From: Natrialba swarupiae
GTDB taxonomy: Archaea; Halobacteriota; Halobacteria; Halobacteriales; Natrialbaceae
Reading direction: 5' to 3'
Length of the DNA stretch: 64,000 nucleotides
Assembly (NCBI RefSeq): GCF_008245225.1
Contig: NZ_VTAW01000003.1
Location: 186,001-250,000 of the forward strand
Part shown: one piece after another, positions 25,981 through 35,943 of the stretch
How positions within the stretch are numbered: the stretch's first letter is position 1
How the letters are laid out: each line of letters begins with the position of its first letter
The notes under the pieces: model-generated
The model's input: the letters and a program-made list of their open reading frames with translations, nothing else
What the model was told of the DNA's origin: nothing
Databases searched by the model: none
Translations under genes and position numbers: made by a program

Positions 25981-27468
25981 ATGAGCGACGAGAGTCAGGA
26001 ACTCGGGATCACCGAGTCGAAATCGCACAAACCCGGCGAGTGGTACGCCGAAGTCGTCCAAAAAGCGGGCCTCGCGGACTACGCACCGATGGGCGGCTTC
26101 ATCGTCACGAAGCCCCGCGGCTACGCCCTCTGGGAGCAGATTCAGGACGCACTCGACGGCTGGTTCAAAGAGACCGGCGTCGACAACGTCTACTTTCCCA
26201 TGTTCATCCCGGAATCCTTCCTCGAGCGTGAGAAAGACATCGTCGAGGGGTTCGACCCAGAGGTCGCGTGGGTCACCCAGGGCGGCCACGACGAACTCGA
26301 GGAGCGCCTCGCGGTGCGCCCGACCAGCGAGTCGATCATCGCGCCCTTCATGGCCGACTGGACGCGGAGTCACCGTGACCTCCCCCTCCGACTGAATCAG
26401 TGGTGTTCGGTCGTCCGGTGGGAGGCCACCGAGACGAAGCCGTTCTTCCGGACGAAGGAGTTCATGTGGCAGGAGGGCCACACCGCCCACGCCACCAACG
26501 AGGAGGCATGGGAAGAGGTCTGGACCCGACTCGGGCAGTACGAACGTGTCTACGAGGACGTGCTCGCGATTCCGGTGCTTCGTGGCAAGAAGCCCGAACA
26601 CGACAAGTTCCCCGGTGCGGACACGACGACCACTGTGGAGGCGCTGATGCCCGACGGCAAGTCCGTCCAGGGAGGAACCAGCCACCATCTCGGCCAGAGC
26701 TTCGCCGAGGCGTTCGACATCACGTACGTCGACGAAGACGAGGAAGAACGAACCGCCTACACCACGTCGTGGGGCCTCTCCTGGCGTGCACTCGGAGCGC
26801 TGGTCATGACCCACTCCGACGACCAGGGCCTCGTTCTCCCGCCAACCATCGCGCCCACGCAGGTCGTCATCGTCCCCATCTGGCAAGAGGATACGAAGGA
26901 GGACGTCCTCGAGTACTCCGAATCCATCGCCGACGACCTCGAGGCGGCCGGCTTCCGCGTCGAACTCGACGACCGAGACGAGCGCAATCCCGGCTTCAAG
27001 TTCAACGAACACGAGCTCAACGGCGTCCCGCTTCGTCTGGAGATCGGCCCCTACGAGGTCGACGACGCGGAGGTCACGCTCGTCCACCGACCCGACAACG
27101 AGGAATCGGTCGAAGACCGCGAGGAGATCGTCGACACCGTCGACGACCACCTCGAGACGATCTACGAAAAGCTCTACGACACGGCGGCCGAGAACCTCGA
27201 GAACAACATCCGTGAGGCCGACAGCCCCGAGGAGATCATGGGAACGATCGGCAAACACGGCGGCTACGTGAAGGTGCCGTGGTGTGGCGATCCCGCCTGC
27301 GAGGAGGCGATCAAGGAGAAGGTTTCCGCCGAAATCGTGATGCAACCGCTCGAAGATCAGGGTGGAACCACCGCAGGAGCCCCGAAAGCACCCGACGACG
27401 AGGATGCAACGTGTGCGGTCTGTGGGGAACCTGCGGACCAGCTCGCTTACTTCGCGAAGAGTTACTAA
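25981..27468 (+). CDS. proS: prolyl-tRNA synthetase (archaeal/eukaryotic type)
   Basis: A 495-residue class II synthetase without the bacterial editing insertion. Motif 1 region PMGGFIVTKPRGYALWE, motif 2 TKPFFRTKEFMWQEGHTAH, QGGTSHHLGQSFAEAFDI, and motif 3-like GLSWRALGALVMTHSDD are all present. The anticodon-binding domain follows, and a C-terminal zinc-type Cys set appears (WCGDPACEEAI and CAVCGEPADQLAYFAKSY), typical of archaeal ProS, which ends in Tyr. GTTTAAGACC about 26 bases before the ATG serves as TATA box. Confidence 0.97.
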   Translation: MSDESQELGITESKSHKPGEWYAEVVQKAGLADYAPMGGFIVTKPRGYALWEQIQDALDGWFKETGVDNVYFPMFIPESFLEREKDIVEGFDPEVAWVTQGGHDELEERLAVRPTSESIIAPFMADWTRSHRDLPLRLNQWCSVVRWEATETKPFFRTKEFMWQEGHTAHATNEEAWEEVWTRLGQYERVYEDVLAIPVLRGKKPEHDKFPGADTTTTVEALMPDGKSVQGGTSHHLGQSFAEAFDITYVDEDEEERTAYTTSWGLSWRALGALVMTHSDDQGLVLPPTIAPTQVVIVPIWQEDTKEDVLEYSESIADDLEAAGFRVELDDRDERNPGFKFNEHELNGVPLRLEIGPYEVDDAEVTLVHRPDNEESVEDREEIVDTVDDHLETIYEKLYDTAAENLENNIREADSPEEIMGTIGKHGGYVKVPWCGDPACEEAIKEKVSAEIVMQPLEDQGGTTAGAPKAPDDEDATCAVCGEPADQLAYFAKSY

Positions 27469-28002
27469 CCGATCTCGGTTGGAATTGTCAAGGGGTATCG
27501 GAGAATGCCCCGAGGCGATTGACGCTACGAGCCGTCACCCTCGTCGACGGTCGTGCATGCGTGTCGTCGACACTCAAACCTAACCCTTTAACCAAAGATT
27601 CCTTACCGGTCGGCTCCGAATAGAACGTGTGGTGTTCACCTCGCCGTGGACACTACGTGCCTCTGACACTTCTGACCCTCGATGGGCCATTTCGGCCCGT
27701 GGGGGGCTGTACGAACAGGACGCTGACGAATACCGTTAGGATAGTTCGAAAAGCCGACGATCAGACGGATTGCTATCCAGATAGATCGGTGGACCTGCCC
27801 GAGGGGTCGCAGGTGTGCCGACACTGACCGACAGGGAACCGTCTCAGTCCACCGAGACGACGTTCGACAACGGGATCGGTTCGTCACGGTCGTTCCGGCA
27901 CATTCGAGGAGGACAATACACCTTATATACGATTGTATGTGTCTATAATACATTTAGTGATTATGGAGTACCCTCTTATAGGTGTTCTCGCTACGGGTGT
28001 GT
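27469..28002. other. long intergenic region before gltB, no gene seen
   Basis: No believable gene is seen here. The only features are a run of CCTTTAACC-like AT-rich bases near 27585, a hairpin GGGCC-ATTTC-GGCCC at 27684-27698, a lone end-like match to the dispersed repeats (ACGGATTGCTATCC from about 27766) and the gltB promoter region from 27920. Such a long leader upstream of a nitrogen-assimilation gene may hold regulatory sites that cannot be named from sequence alone. Confidence 0.5.
27920..27980 (+). promoter_or_regulatory. gltB promoter region with two TATA-like boxes
   Basis: Two candidates are seen: CCTTATATACG at about 27921-27931, and CTCTTATAGG at about 27972-27981. The second is about 26 bases before the gltB ATG at 28003 and would give a leaderless transcript; the first would give a leader of about 50 bases. 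Confidence 0.5.
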
Positions 28003-31000
28003 ATGTCACAGCCACACTGCTCGCTATCCACCGAGCGCCAGCAGGGACTTGCGGATCCAACGGAATCACGTTCGAACTGCGGTGTCGGCGTCGTCATGGA
28101 TCTCGACGGAGAGACGGGTCACGACGTCGTCACCGACGGACTCGAGTTACTCGAGAACCTCGAGCACCGCGGAACGACCGGCGCGGAGAAAGACACCGGT
28201 GACGGCGCGGGGATTTTGCTTCAGATTCCGGATGGGTTCTTCCAAGACGTTCTCGAGACGGATCTCCCCGAGACGTACGCGGTTGGTTCGATCTTCTTTC
28301 CACAGAACGACGACGCGCGCACGGAACTCGTCTCTCTCGTCGACGAGACCCTCGAGCGCTACGACCTCGAGGTACTCGAGTGGCGTGACGTTCCGACGAA
28401 CAACGACGATCTCGGCGAGACGGCCGTCGATTCCGAACCCGACGTCCGGCAGGTCGTCGTCGCTCCGGACGACGAGAGCGTCACCGAGGAGGAGTTCGAC
28501 CGACGACTCTACGTCGCTCGTCGTGCCCTCGAAAATGCGATCGACGATGCTGACGTCGATGGCGCGGATCGCTTCTACGTCGTCTCGCTCGATTCGAAGA
28601 CCGTCGTCTACAAGGGACTGCTCAAGGGCGTCCAGGTACCCAGCTACTATCCGGATCTGACCGACGACCGAATCACCTCGAACTTCGTGATGGTCCACGA
28701 GCGGTTCTCGACGAACACCCTCGGTGCGTGGCACCTCGCCCACCCCTACCGCAACATCATTCACAACGGCGAGTTCAACACCATCCAGGGCAACATCAAC
28801 TGGATGCGCGCCCGCGAGACGGACCTCGAGAGCGACGTTTTGGAAGACGTCGACGCCGTCAAACCGGTGATCAACGATCCCGAACAGTCCGACACCGCGA
28901 GCGTCGACAACGCGCTCGAACTCCTGATGCAAGACGGGCGCGACTTAGAACACGCACTGCGGATGCTCGTCCCCGAGGCGTGGCGCGGCGACGACGCGAT
29001 GGATCCGAAGCGAAAGGACTGGTACGACTTTCACGCCTCCCTCGTCGAGCCGTGGGATGGCCCCGCCCTCGTCGCGGCCACGGACGGCGAACGCATCGGT
29101 GCCGTCCTCGATCGCAACGGCCTGCGACCCTGCCGATACGACATCACGACCGACAACCGCCTCGTCATGGCCAGCGAAGCCGGTGCCCTCGAGACTCCAC
29201 CCGAGGAGATCGAGGAACGTGGCCGTCTTCAGCCCGGCCAGCTGTTTCTCGCCGATCCGAACGAGGGACGCGTCATTCCGGACGACGAGGTCTTCGACGA
29301 CCTCACCGACGATCGGTACGGCGAGTGGGTCGAGCAGGAACAGGTTCGACTCGAGGACCTGGTGACGTCCGGAGACGACAGCCCACGTCGGCCGGTCTCC
29401 GGGCTTCGTGACCACCAGACGTCGTTTGGCTACACCCACGACGAACTCGAGAACCTGATCGAGCCGATGACCCAGAAGGGGAAGGATCCGGTGGGCTCGA
29501 TGGGTGACGACACGCCGCTGTCGGTACTCACCGAGTTCAACCGTCCGCTGTTTTCGTACTTCAAACAGCTGTTCGCCCAGGTCACCAACCCGCCGCTGGA
29601 TTACATTCGCGAGGAACTCGTCACATCGATGGAGTCGCGGCTGGGCCACCAGCGCAACCTCCTCGACGAATCGCCCGAACACGCCCGCCAACTCGTGCTC
29701 GACTCGCCGATCCTGACGGACGCCGAACTCGAGGCGGTCCGCGACTGTTCGGCAAACGACATCACGGCGGCGACGGTCGACATCACCTACGAGCCGACGA
29801 GCGACGAGCCGGGGCCGGACCTCGAGACCGCGATCGATCGGGTCCGCGACGACGTCGTTTCCGCGATCGAAGACGATGGTCACGACGTCATCATCCTCTC
29901 GGACCGTCGCGTCGGCGAGAATCGAGTCGCGATTCCCAGTCTGCTCGCGACCGGCGGCGTTCACCACCATCTCGTTCGAAACGGGCTGCGCAACCACGTC
30001 GGCCTGGTCGTCGAGTCGGCCGACCCGCGTACCGTCCACCATTTCGCGACGCTGGTCGGCTACGGCGCCGGCGCGGTCAACCCGTACCTCGCCTACCAGA
30101 CGATCGAGGACATCACCGCCGGCCCCGACGGAGCCGACACCGAGGTCGCGATCGACGCCTACGTCGGGGCCCTCGAGGACGGGCTGCTCAAGATCATGGC
30201 GAAGATGGGAATCTCGACAGTCGAGAGCTACCAGGGTGCCCAGATCTTCGAAGCGGTCGGGCTCGATTCGGGGTTCGTCTCGGAGTACTTCGAGGGCACC
30301 GAGAACCGAACCGAGGGGATCGGCCTCGCCGAGATCGAAGCGGACGTCCGCGAGCGCCACGAGAGTGCCTTCGGCGAGGACGAACCCGATCTCGAGCGAT
30401 ACGGCGAGTTCGAACACCGCTCGGACGGCATCCACCACCAGTGGAATCCGGCGACGGTCGGTGCGCTCCAGCAGGCGGTCCGATCGAACGACTACGAGCG
30501 CTACGGCGAGTTCGCCGAGCAGATCAACGAACAACAACAGAACCTCCAGACGCTTCGGGGACTGCTCGAGTTCGACTCCGACCGCGACTCCGTTCCGGTC
30601 GAGGACGTCGAGCCGATCGAGGAGATCGTCACGCGGTTCTCGACGGCGGCGATGTCGCTGGGCTCGCTCTCGCCCGAAGCCCACGAGAACAACTCGATCG
30701 CGATGAACCGGATCGGCGGCAAGTCGAACTCGGGTGAAGGTGGCGAGCCGCCCGAGCGCTTCGGCACGGAAAAGGAGTGTAACGTCAAACAGGTCGCCTC
30801 GGGTCGTTTCGGCGTCACCTCGACGTATCTCTCCTCGGCGGACGAACTCCAGATCAAGATGGCCCAGGGAAGCAAGCCCGGCGAGGGTGGTCACCTCCCC
30901 GGCGAGAAGGTCAACGAGATGATCGCCCACGTCCGCAAGTCGACGCCCGGCGTCGGTCTCATCTCCCCACCGCCGCTTCACGACATCTACTCGATCGAGG

Positions 31001-32559
31001 ATCTGAAACAGCTGATCTTCGACCTCAAAGCCGCAAACGAGGACGCCGACATCAACGTCAAGCTCGTCTCAGAGGCCGGCATCGGTACGATCGCCGCCGG
31101 CGTCGCGAAGGCAAACGCCGACGTCGTCCACATCTCGGGACACTCCGGCGGCACGGGCGCTTCACCGCGGACGTCGATCAAAAGCGCAGGGCTCCCCTGG
31201 GAACTTGGTCTCGCCGAAGCCAACCAGATGCTCTGTCAGACCGGTCTCCGCGACCGGATCCGTGTCTCGACCGACGGCGGGATGAAGACCGGCCGAGACG
31301 TCGCCATCGCCGCCCTGCTCGGCGCCGAGGAGTACATCTTCGGCACGGCGAGCCTCGTCGCCGAGGGCTGTGTGATGGCCCGGCAGTGTCACAAGAACAC
31401 CTGCCCGGTTGGCGTCGCCACCCAGCGTGAGGACCTGCGCAAGCGCTTCCCCGGCGAACCCGAACACGTCATCAACTACATGACGTTCATCGCACAGGAG
31501 CTGCGCGAGATCATGGCCGAACTCGGCTTCGAGACCGTCGACGAGATGGTCGGCCGCGTCGACGCCCTCTCCCAGCGTGACGACGTCGACCACCCGAAAG
31601 CCCGAACCGTCGACCTCTCGGAGGTTCTCGCCGACCCCGGCAGCGAGGTCCGCCGAAAGCTCCGCGAACAGGACCACGAACTCGAGGCTCAGCTCGACCG
31701 TGATCTCATCGAAGCTGCGGCCAACGCCATCGAAGAGCAGGTACCAGTCACGCTCTCGGCCGAGGTCACGAACGTCGACCGCACCGTCGGCGCGATGCTC
31801 TCGAATCGGATCACGAGCCGCTACGGCGAACCCGGTCTCCCGGAGGATACGATCGCGGTCGACCTCGAGGGGACGGCCGGCCAGAGCTTCGGTGCGTTCC
31901 TGGCCAGCGGCGTCTCGATGCACCTGAACGGCAGCGCCAACGACTACGTCGGAAAGGGACTGTCGGGCGGGAAGCTTACGATCCGCACGCCCGAAGCAGC
32001 GGCCTACGACCCAACCGAGAACATCTCCATCGGGAACGTCGCACTCTACGGCGCGACCGATGGCCAGCTGTACGTCAACGGCGTCGCCGGCGAGCGGTTC
32101 GCCGTCCGCAACTCCGGCGCGAAAGCCGTCGTCGAGGGCGTCGGCGACCACGGCTGTGAGTACATGACCGGTGGCGTCGTCGCCGTCCTCGGGGAGACGG
32201 GGAAGAACTTCGCTGCCGGCATGTCCGGTGGCGTCGCCTACGTCTACGACCCCGACGACGAGTTCGAATCGCGCGCCAACACCGAGATGGTCTCGCTGCA
32301 CGACGAACTGGAGGAGAAAGACGAGCAGATGCTTCGTCGCCTCGTCGAGAATCACGTCGCTTACACCGGCTCCGACCGCGGGAGTCAGCTTCTCGAGAAC
32401 TGGGAGCGCGCACTCGAGTGCTTCGTCAAGGTCATGCCCGACGCCTACCACGAAGCGATCACCGAACAGGGATCCGACGACGTTCGGGGCGAACTTCCCG
32501 GCTCGGCGAAAGCGGAACTCGAGGCCGAGTCCGCAGGGTTCGCCGCAAGCGACGACTGA
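28003..32559 (+). CDS. gltB: glutamate synthase large subunit (ferredoxin type)
   Basis: A 1518-residue enzyme that makes two glutamates from glutamine and 2-oxoglutarate. The start at 28003 (MSQPHCSLST) leaves a 25-residue propeptide before C26 in SNCGVGVV, the class II amidotransferase nucleophile exposed by processing. LEHRGTTGAEKDTGDGAGI continues the glutaminase domain. The FMN domain carries GHSGGTGASPRTSIKSAG, and CHKNTCPVGVATQ is the 3Fe-4S loop. The C-terminal GXGXG beta-helix domain is complete. No small NADPH subunit adjoins it, so ferredoxin is the likely donor. Confidence 0.96.
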   Translation: MSQPHCSLSTERQQGLADPTESRSNCGVGVVMDLDGETGHDVVTDGLELLENLEHRGTTGAEKDTGDGAGILLQIPDGFFQDVLETDLPETYAVGSIFFPQNDDARTELVSLVDETLERYDLEVLEWRDVPTNNDDLGETAVDSEPDVRQVVVAPDDESVTEEEFDRRLYVARRALENAIDDADVDGADRFYVVSLDSKTVVYKGLLKGVQVPSYYPDLTDDRITSNFVMVHERFSTNTLGAWHLAHPYRNIIHNGEFNTIQGNINWMRARETDLESDVLEDVDAVKPVINDPEQSDTASVDNALELLMQDGRDLEHALRMLVPEAWRGDDAMDPKRKDWYDFHASLVEPWDGPALVAATDGERIGAVLDRNGLRPCRYDITTDNRLVMASEAGALETPPEEIEERGRLQPGQLFLADPNEGRVIPDDEVFDDLTDDRYGEWVEQEQVRLEDLVTSGDDSPRRPVSGLRDHQTSFGYTHDELENLIEPMTQKGKDPVGSMGDDTPLSVLTEFNRPLFSYFKQLFAQVTNPPLDYIREELVTSMESRLGHQRNLLDESPEHARQLVLDSPILTDAELEAVRDCSANDITAATVDITYEPTSDEPGPDLETAIDRVRDDVVSAIEDDGHDVIILSDRRVGENRVAIPSLLATGGVHHHLVRNGLRNHVGLVVESADPRTVHHFATLVGYGAGAVNPYLAYQTIEDITAGPDGADTEVAIDAYVGALEDGLLKIMAKMGISTVESYQGAQIFEAVGLDSGFVSEYFEGTENRTEGIGLAEIEADVRERHESAFGEDEPDLERYGEFEHRSDGIHHQWNPATVGALQQAVRSNDYERYGEFAEQINEQQQNLQTLRGLLEFDSDRDSVPVEDVEPIEEIVTRFSTAAMSLGSLSPEAHENNSIAMNRIGGKSNSGEGGEPPERFGTEKECNVKQVASGRFGVTSTYLSSADELQIKMAQGSKPGEGGHLPGEKVNEMIAHVRKSTPGVGLISPPPLHDIYSIEDLKQLIFDLKAANEDADINVKLVSEAGIGTIAAGVAKANADVVHISGHSGGTGASPRTSIKSAGLPWELGLAEANQMLCQTGLRDRIRVSTDGGMKTGRDVAIAALLGAEEYIFGTASLVAEGCVMARQCHKNTCPVGVATQREDLRKRFPGEPEHVINYMTFIAQELREIMAELGFETVDEMVGRVDALSQRDDVDHPKARTVDLSEVLADPGSEVRRKLREQDHELEAQLDRDLIEAAANAIEEQVPVTLSAEVTNVDRTVGAMLSNRITSRYGEPGLPEDTIAVDLEGTAGQSFGAFLASGVSMHLNGSANDYVGKGLSGGKLTIRTPEAAAYDPTENISIGNVALYGATDGQLYVNGVAGERFAVRNSGAKAVVEGVGDHGCEYMTGGVVAVLGETGKNFAAGMSGGVAYVYDPDDEFESRANTEMVSLHDELEEKDEQMLRRLVENHVAYTGSDRGSQLLENWERALECFVKVMPDAYHEAITEQGSDDVRGELPGSAKAELEAESAGFAASDD

Positions 32560-32572
32560 CGATCGTCGTCCG

Positions 32573-32719
32573 TCAGTGCCGGTACGACCGCGATCCGTCC
32601 GTCGGTTGCTCGAGTTCACACTCGCGGTCGGCGTCGGGATAGATAACCACGTCCTCGAGCGACGTCGCCGGATGGCCGACGCCGATCACGAGGTCGTACG
32701 TGTCGACGTTCGTTCCCAT
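32573..32719 (-). CDS. small hypothetical protein (48 residues)
   Basis: A 48-residue acidic protein from ATG 32719 (MGTNVDTYDLVIGVGHPATS). The open frame extends upstream to 32845, but the stretch containing GTTTTTGATCG lies about 25 bases before 32719 and looks like its promoter. The sequence VIGVGHPATSLEDVVIYPDAD is regular, but no family is recognised. It is convergent with gltB, 13 bases from its stop. Confidence 0.5.
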   Translation of the reverse strand: MGTNVDTYDLVIGVGHPATSLEDVVIYPDADRECELEQPTDGSRSYRH

Positions 32720-32911
32720 ACCGGTACTCGGCACGGAACGATCAAAAACGTTCGACGTCGCGGGCTCGAGTGCGGCGGCGAGTCGGTGGGTGCCCAACTC
32801 CGCGTCAGTCTCCGTCGCGCTCGTGGCGTGTTCCGTCGGTGCCACGCTCGTGCCGTCGATCCTCGTTTCGGTCGTTCATCGTGGTCCGGTGTGCTCCGAC
32901 AGAGAACCGTA

Positions 32912-33322
32912 TCACAATCGTTCTCGAACGCGAGCTGCCAACTCCGCTCCATCGTCGGCCGTCAGCCGGTCCCGCGGTAACGATAGCGAGACGTCGTCGT
33001 CCTCGAACCGGGGAACGAGATGGACGTGGGCGTGCTCGACGGTACCGACCAGCGGCCCGCTGGTGTGAAAGAGGCTGAAGCCGTCGGGGTCGAGCGTCTC
33101 CTCGAGCGCCGTCGAGACGGTTTCGACCGTCCTGAACACGGCGTGGGTCGCCGATGCGTCAGTCGTCAGGAGTTCCTCCTCGTGGACGCGAGGGGCGACC
33201 AGCGTGTGTCCTGTGGTGGCCGGTCGGCGGTCGAGAAACGCCACCGTCCGCTCGTCCTCGTAGACGACGCGGACCGAGCCGTCGCCGGCGACGATTCGAC
33301 AGAACGTACAGTCGTCGTCCAT
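32912..33322 (-). CDS. HIT family nucleotide-binding hydrolase
   Basis: A 136-residue histidine-triad protein. CTFCRIVAGDGSVRVVYEDE opens with a CxxC that may bind zinc, and the active-site triad is EHAHVHLVPRF near residue 100. HIT proteins hydrolyse adenosine nucleotide phosphoramidates or dinucleoside polyphosphates. A TATA-like CTTATAATTC on the minus strand near 33341-33350 lies about 25 bases upstream of the ATG. The specific substrate cannot be read from the sequence. Confidence 0.93.
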   Translation of the reverse strand: MDDDCTFCRIVAGDGSVRVVYEDERTVAFLDRRPATTGHTLVAPRVHEEELLTTDASATHAVFRTVETVSTALEETLDPDGFSLFHTSGPLVGTVEHAHVHLVPRFEDDDVSLSLPRDRLTADDGAELAARVRERL

Positions 33323-33409
33323 ACCGAGATATGTTCGGGATCGAATTATAAGTACTTTGGTAGAACGGTGTGGTCGGAGAACGGCCCGTCTCGACCGACG
33401 AGTGGTCGA

Positions 33410-34471
33410 TCAGAGGAAGCCGGAGGTGTCCTGCAACGCGCGATACGAGGTGAGATACCGATCGCGGACGACGTCCCTGTCGTACTCCGCGAACGTCTCG
33501 TCGTAGTCGCGGCGCTCGAGGTCACCCGCCGCAAGGATGGCGTCGGCGAGTTCCTCCTCGCTGGTCGTCCGAAAGCCCCGATCCCAGCCTTCGACGAGTT
33601 CGTGGGCGCTCGAGGCGGTGTGGTACTCGACGAGGCCGATACATCCCGACGCCAGCGCCCACAGCATCTCCGTCGGAAACACGCAGTGTTCGGCGGTCTG
33701 AGCGAAGACGTGTGCGCCGCGGTAGATCGCGATCCGCTCTTCGAGCGAGAGATCCCCCGTGAAGGTGATTCGGTCGTCGATCCGGAGGTCGCTCGCGAGT
33801 CGTTCGTACACCGGCCGCTCGGGTCCGTCGCCGATGACGGTTACCCGCCAGTCTCGGCCCCGGAGTTCGGCGAGTCCGAGAAACAGGCTCTCGAGGTTGG
33901 CCGCTTCGTCGAGTCGGCGGGCGTAGACCACATCGACGGAGTCGTCCGGGTCGATCTCTCGTATCCGATCGAGATCGACCGGGGCGGGGACGACGTCGAT
34001 ACCGTTGCTGGCGATCCCCAGTTCCCGAATCCAGGTCGCGACCATCTCCGACGGCGCTACGATCCGATCGGCCCACCGGCCCGCTCGGCGATTCCACCAG
34101 GTGTTCTCGATGCCGCCGTCACCGTGCCACTCGAGAATCGTCGGTGCTCCTGCAAGCGTTCCGCCGAGGCTAGCCGACACCACCTGCTCCGGTGGATTCG
34201 CACCCGCGTGAACGACGTCGGGATCGAACGCCGAAATCGTCCCGGGGAGACGCGCGAGAAACGACGATTTCGCCTCGAGCCCCGACGATACGCCGTGATA
34301 CGTCACGCCGTCACGTTCGAACGCTGGAACGTCGCCACCCCAGAACCGCGCACAGAACACGTGGACATCGTGACCTCGTTCGTCAAGCAACTCGAGAACC
34401 GAGTGGAGTCGTCGGTTCGTCTCGGAATCCCGGTGGTGAACGGTTTCGAACGAGACGAACGCCACGCGCAT
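33410..34471 (-). CDS. GT4-family glycosyltransferase
   Basis: A 353-residue group 1 glycosyltransferase from ATG 34471 (MRVAFVSFETVHHRD); the frame is open further upstream but CTTTTTATCC about 28 bases before 34471 marks the promoter. The N-terminal domain has DVVHAGANPPEQVV; the C-terminal donor-binding domain begins near residue 170 (VDVVYARRLDEAANLESLFLGLAEL) and contains the family's VFAQTAEHCVFPTEMLWALASG, corresponding to the E-x7-E region that holds the nucleotide-sugar. No other sugar-envelope genes adjoin it, so the acceptor is unknown. Confidence 0.88.
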   Translation of the reverse strand: MRVAFVSFETVHHRDSETNRRLHSVLELLDERGHDVHVFCARFWGGDVPAFERDGVTYHGVSSGLEAKSSFLARLPGTISAFDPDVVHAGANPPEQVVSASLGGTLAGAPTILEWHGDGGIENTWWNRRAGRWADRIVAPSEMVATWIRELGIASNGIDVVPAPVDLDRIREIDPDDSVDVVYARRLDEAANLESLFLGLAELRGRDWRVTVIGDGPERPVYERLASDLRIDDRITFTGDLSLEERIAIYRGAHVFAQTAEHCVFPTEMLWALASGCIGLVEYHTASSAHELVEGWDRGFRTTSEEELADAILAAGDLERRDYDETFAEYDRDVVRDRYLTSYRALQDTSGFL

Positions 34472-34623
34472 ATGCAAGCGGGACGCAACGATGGGATAAA
34501 AAGTCACTTCTTTCCGTCGGTTCACTCGAGGAGTTCGCCACGAGTGAGCCGGTCTCGTCGCTCGATCCAACAGGGCAACCGGGTTTGTTCGCCGGTGATG
34601 GCGATTTTTCGTCGTCGTCTTCG

Positions 34624-35574
34624 TTAGCTGTCTTTATCGTCGTTCTGATCATCGCGGTCGTCCTTCTCGTCGGCGGGTTTGTCGTCCGCCGGGACGTTGA
34701 CCATCGGATCGGTGATTTTGTCGACGATCTCTCTGTCGTCCTTATCGTCCATCGGGACGTTGACCATCGGGTCGGTGATTTTGTCGATAATTCCTTTGTC
34801 GTCCGTCTCGTCGACGTGTTTGTCGGGCGCAGGCTCTTCGTCGCGGTCTTCCTTGTCGTGGTAGTCGTCCTCCTCGTCGTGGTCTCTGTCGTCTGTGACT
34901 TCGTCGTCGGGTTTCTCGTCTTCTCCGACCTTAACGTCGTGATCGTCGTCTTCGTGGTCTTCGTCGGTTGTCTCGGTCACCGAAACGGTGTCTCCGACCG
35001 TCTCGCCCGCGACGTGTTCTTCGAGTTGATCGCTCGTCAAGACGGAGATGGTTTCGTCGCCGTCGGAGCCACACTCGAGAGTGATTTCGGTGTGCTCGAG
35101 TGGGACGTCCTCGCCATCTGCGGTCGCAGAGAGTTCGTACGTTCCGTCGGCGAGTCCGACGAACGTTACGTTCTCTGCTGGGGGGACCGTCGTACTGAGG
35201 CTGTAGGCTGTCGTTTGCGAATCGGAGTCGTCCGAGGCCGTAGCCGTCGTTTCGGACTGGATCTCCGTATCGAGCGACTCAGAGCTCTGGAGCTGGATCG
35301 ACTGCTGGTCCGTAGACCAGCTCAGCATCAGTTCGACCGGTTCGCCGTTCGGATTCTCGACCGAGAGATGGTTCGTCTCCTCGTCACAGTGGTCAGTAAC
35401 GAGTAGTTCGTCGTACTGGCCCTGTTTCGCCTCTCCCGAACCGGCGATAGCGCCAGCGGAGGCGACGGTCAGTCCAACGACGACTGCGGCGACGATGACG
35501 ACGGTCAGCCACGATCTCGCCCATCCTGGGCGGGCTGTTCCCCATTTTGTACCCTGTGTCTCTTTCTCTCTCAT
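34624..35574 (-). CDS. acidic secreted or anchored protein with Asp/His-rich tail and tandem repeat
   Basis: A 316-residue protein from ATG 35574. One N-terminal membrane helix or uncleaved signal (WLTVVIVAAVVVGLTVASAGAIAG) is followed by a globular part of about 130 residues with a Cys pair and a beta-rich look. The last 130 residues are extremely Asp/Glu/Lys/His-rich. Near the end the unit KITDPMVNVP occurs twice, 21 residues apart, also visible as a 34-base DNA repeat (34691-34724 and 34754-34787). No known family; a cell-surface or metal/ion-binding role is a guess. Confidence 0.75.
   Translation of the reverse strand: MREKETQGTKWGTARPGWARSWLTVVIVAAVVVGLTVASAGAIAGSGEAKQGQYDELLVTDHCDEETNHLSVENPNGEPVELMLSWSTDQQSIQLQSSESLDTEIQSETTATASDDSDSQTTAYSLSTTVPPAENVTFVGLADGTYELSATADGEDVPLEHTEITLECGSDGDETISVLTSDQLEEHVAGETVGDTVSVTETTDEDHEDDDHDVKVGEDEKPDDEVTDDRDHDEEDDYHDKEDRDEEPAPDKHVDETDDKGIIDKITDPMVNVPMDDKDDREIVDKITDPMVNVPADDKPADEKDDRDDQNDDKDS
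34691..34787. repeat. in-frame tandem repeat, period 63 bp
   Basis: Two 34-base copies starting GGGACGTTGACCATCGG at 34691 and at 34754 differ at one base. The 63-base period keeps the reading frame and encodes two copies of the KITDPMVNVP unit in the secreted protein. Confidence 0.85.
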
Positions 35575-35943
35575 AGCCACGCGAACCCTCAACGCGACTT
35601 CGGCTCTTTGTTATGGACATCAGACAGTTGATGTATTCCCGACGACGACGGGCCGATTTCGTGGTGAAAATTTCCAGCCCCGAGAGACGAACGGAAGTGG
35701 TGTCTAAGCTTCTATTGGCGGCCGTGTAACGGTACCTCCGATCGACGGAGACCGTTTCCAGAGGCGAACGAAGGCCGAAATCACCTGGTAACACGGATCA
35801 ACGAACGATTCACCGATAAACTGACTGCACACGATATTCACGAGACCGTGATATGGATCGTTACTACGGGAATCCGCGGTATCTAGTGTGAATCGATGGG
35901 ACGAAATCCAAACGACTACTGATTCCGCCCGCGTGTTCTCGGT
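35575..35943. other. intergenic region between divergent genes, no gene seen
   Basis: A gap between the divergent secreted-protein and peptidase genes. It is somewhat AT-richer than its neighbours around 35800-35930. No ORF with haloarchaeal codon use, no long palindrome and no RNA signature was found. It should contain the promoters of both neighbours, but no clear TATA box stands out for either. Confidence 0.5.

Noticed and set aside
27684-27698. GGGCC-ATTTC-GGCCC hairpin considered as a terminator of proS
   Set aside because: It is more than 200 bases past the proS stop and lacks a following T-run, so terminator function is not supported.
28945-30981. Long open frame on the minus strand (about 680 codons) opposite gltB
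   Set aside because: It is a shadow of the gltB codon pattern in G+C-rich DNA; the translation is Arg/Val/Asp-rich without motifs, while the plus strand gives an unmistakable glutamate synthase.
31162-32619. Second long minus-strand frame opposite the gltB C-terminal half
   Set aside because: Same cause; no domain can be recognised and the composition is that of a complementary-frame artefact.
34691-34787. Short tandem repeat considered as a CRISPR-like array
   Set aside because: Only two units, in frame within a protein-coding gene, with spacer-equivalent sequence coding for the same acidic tail.
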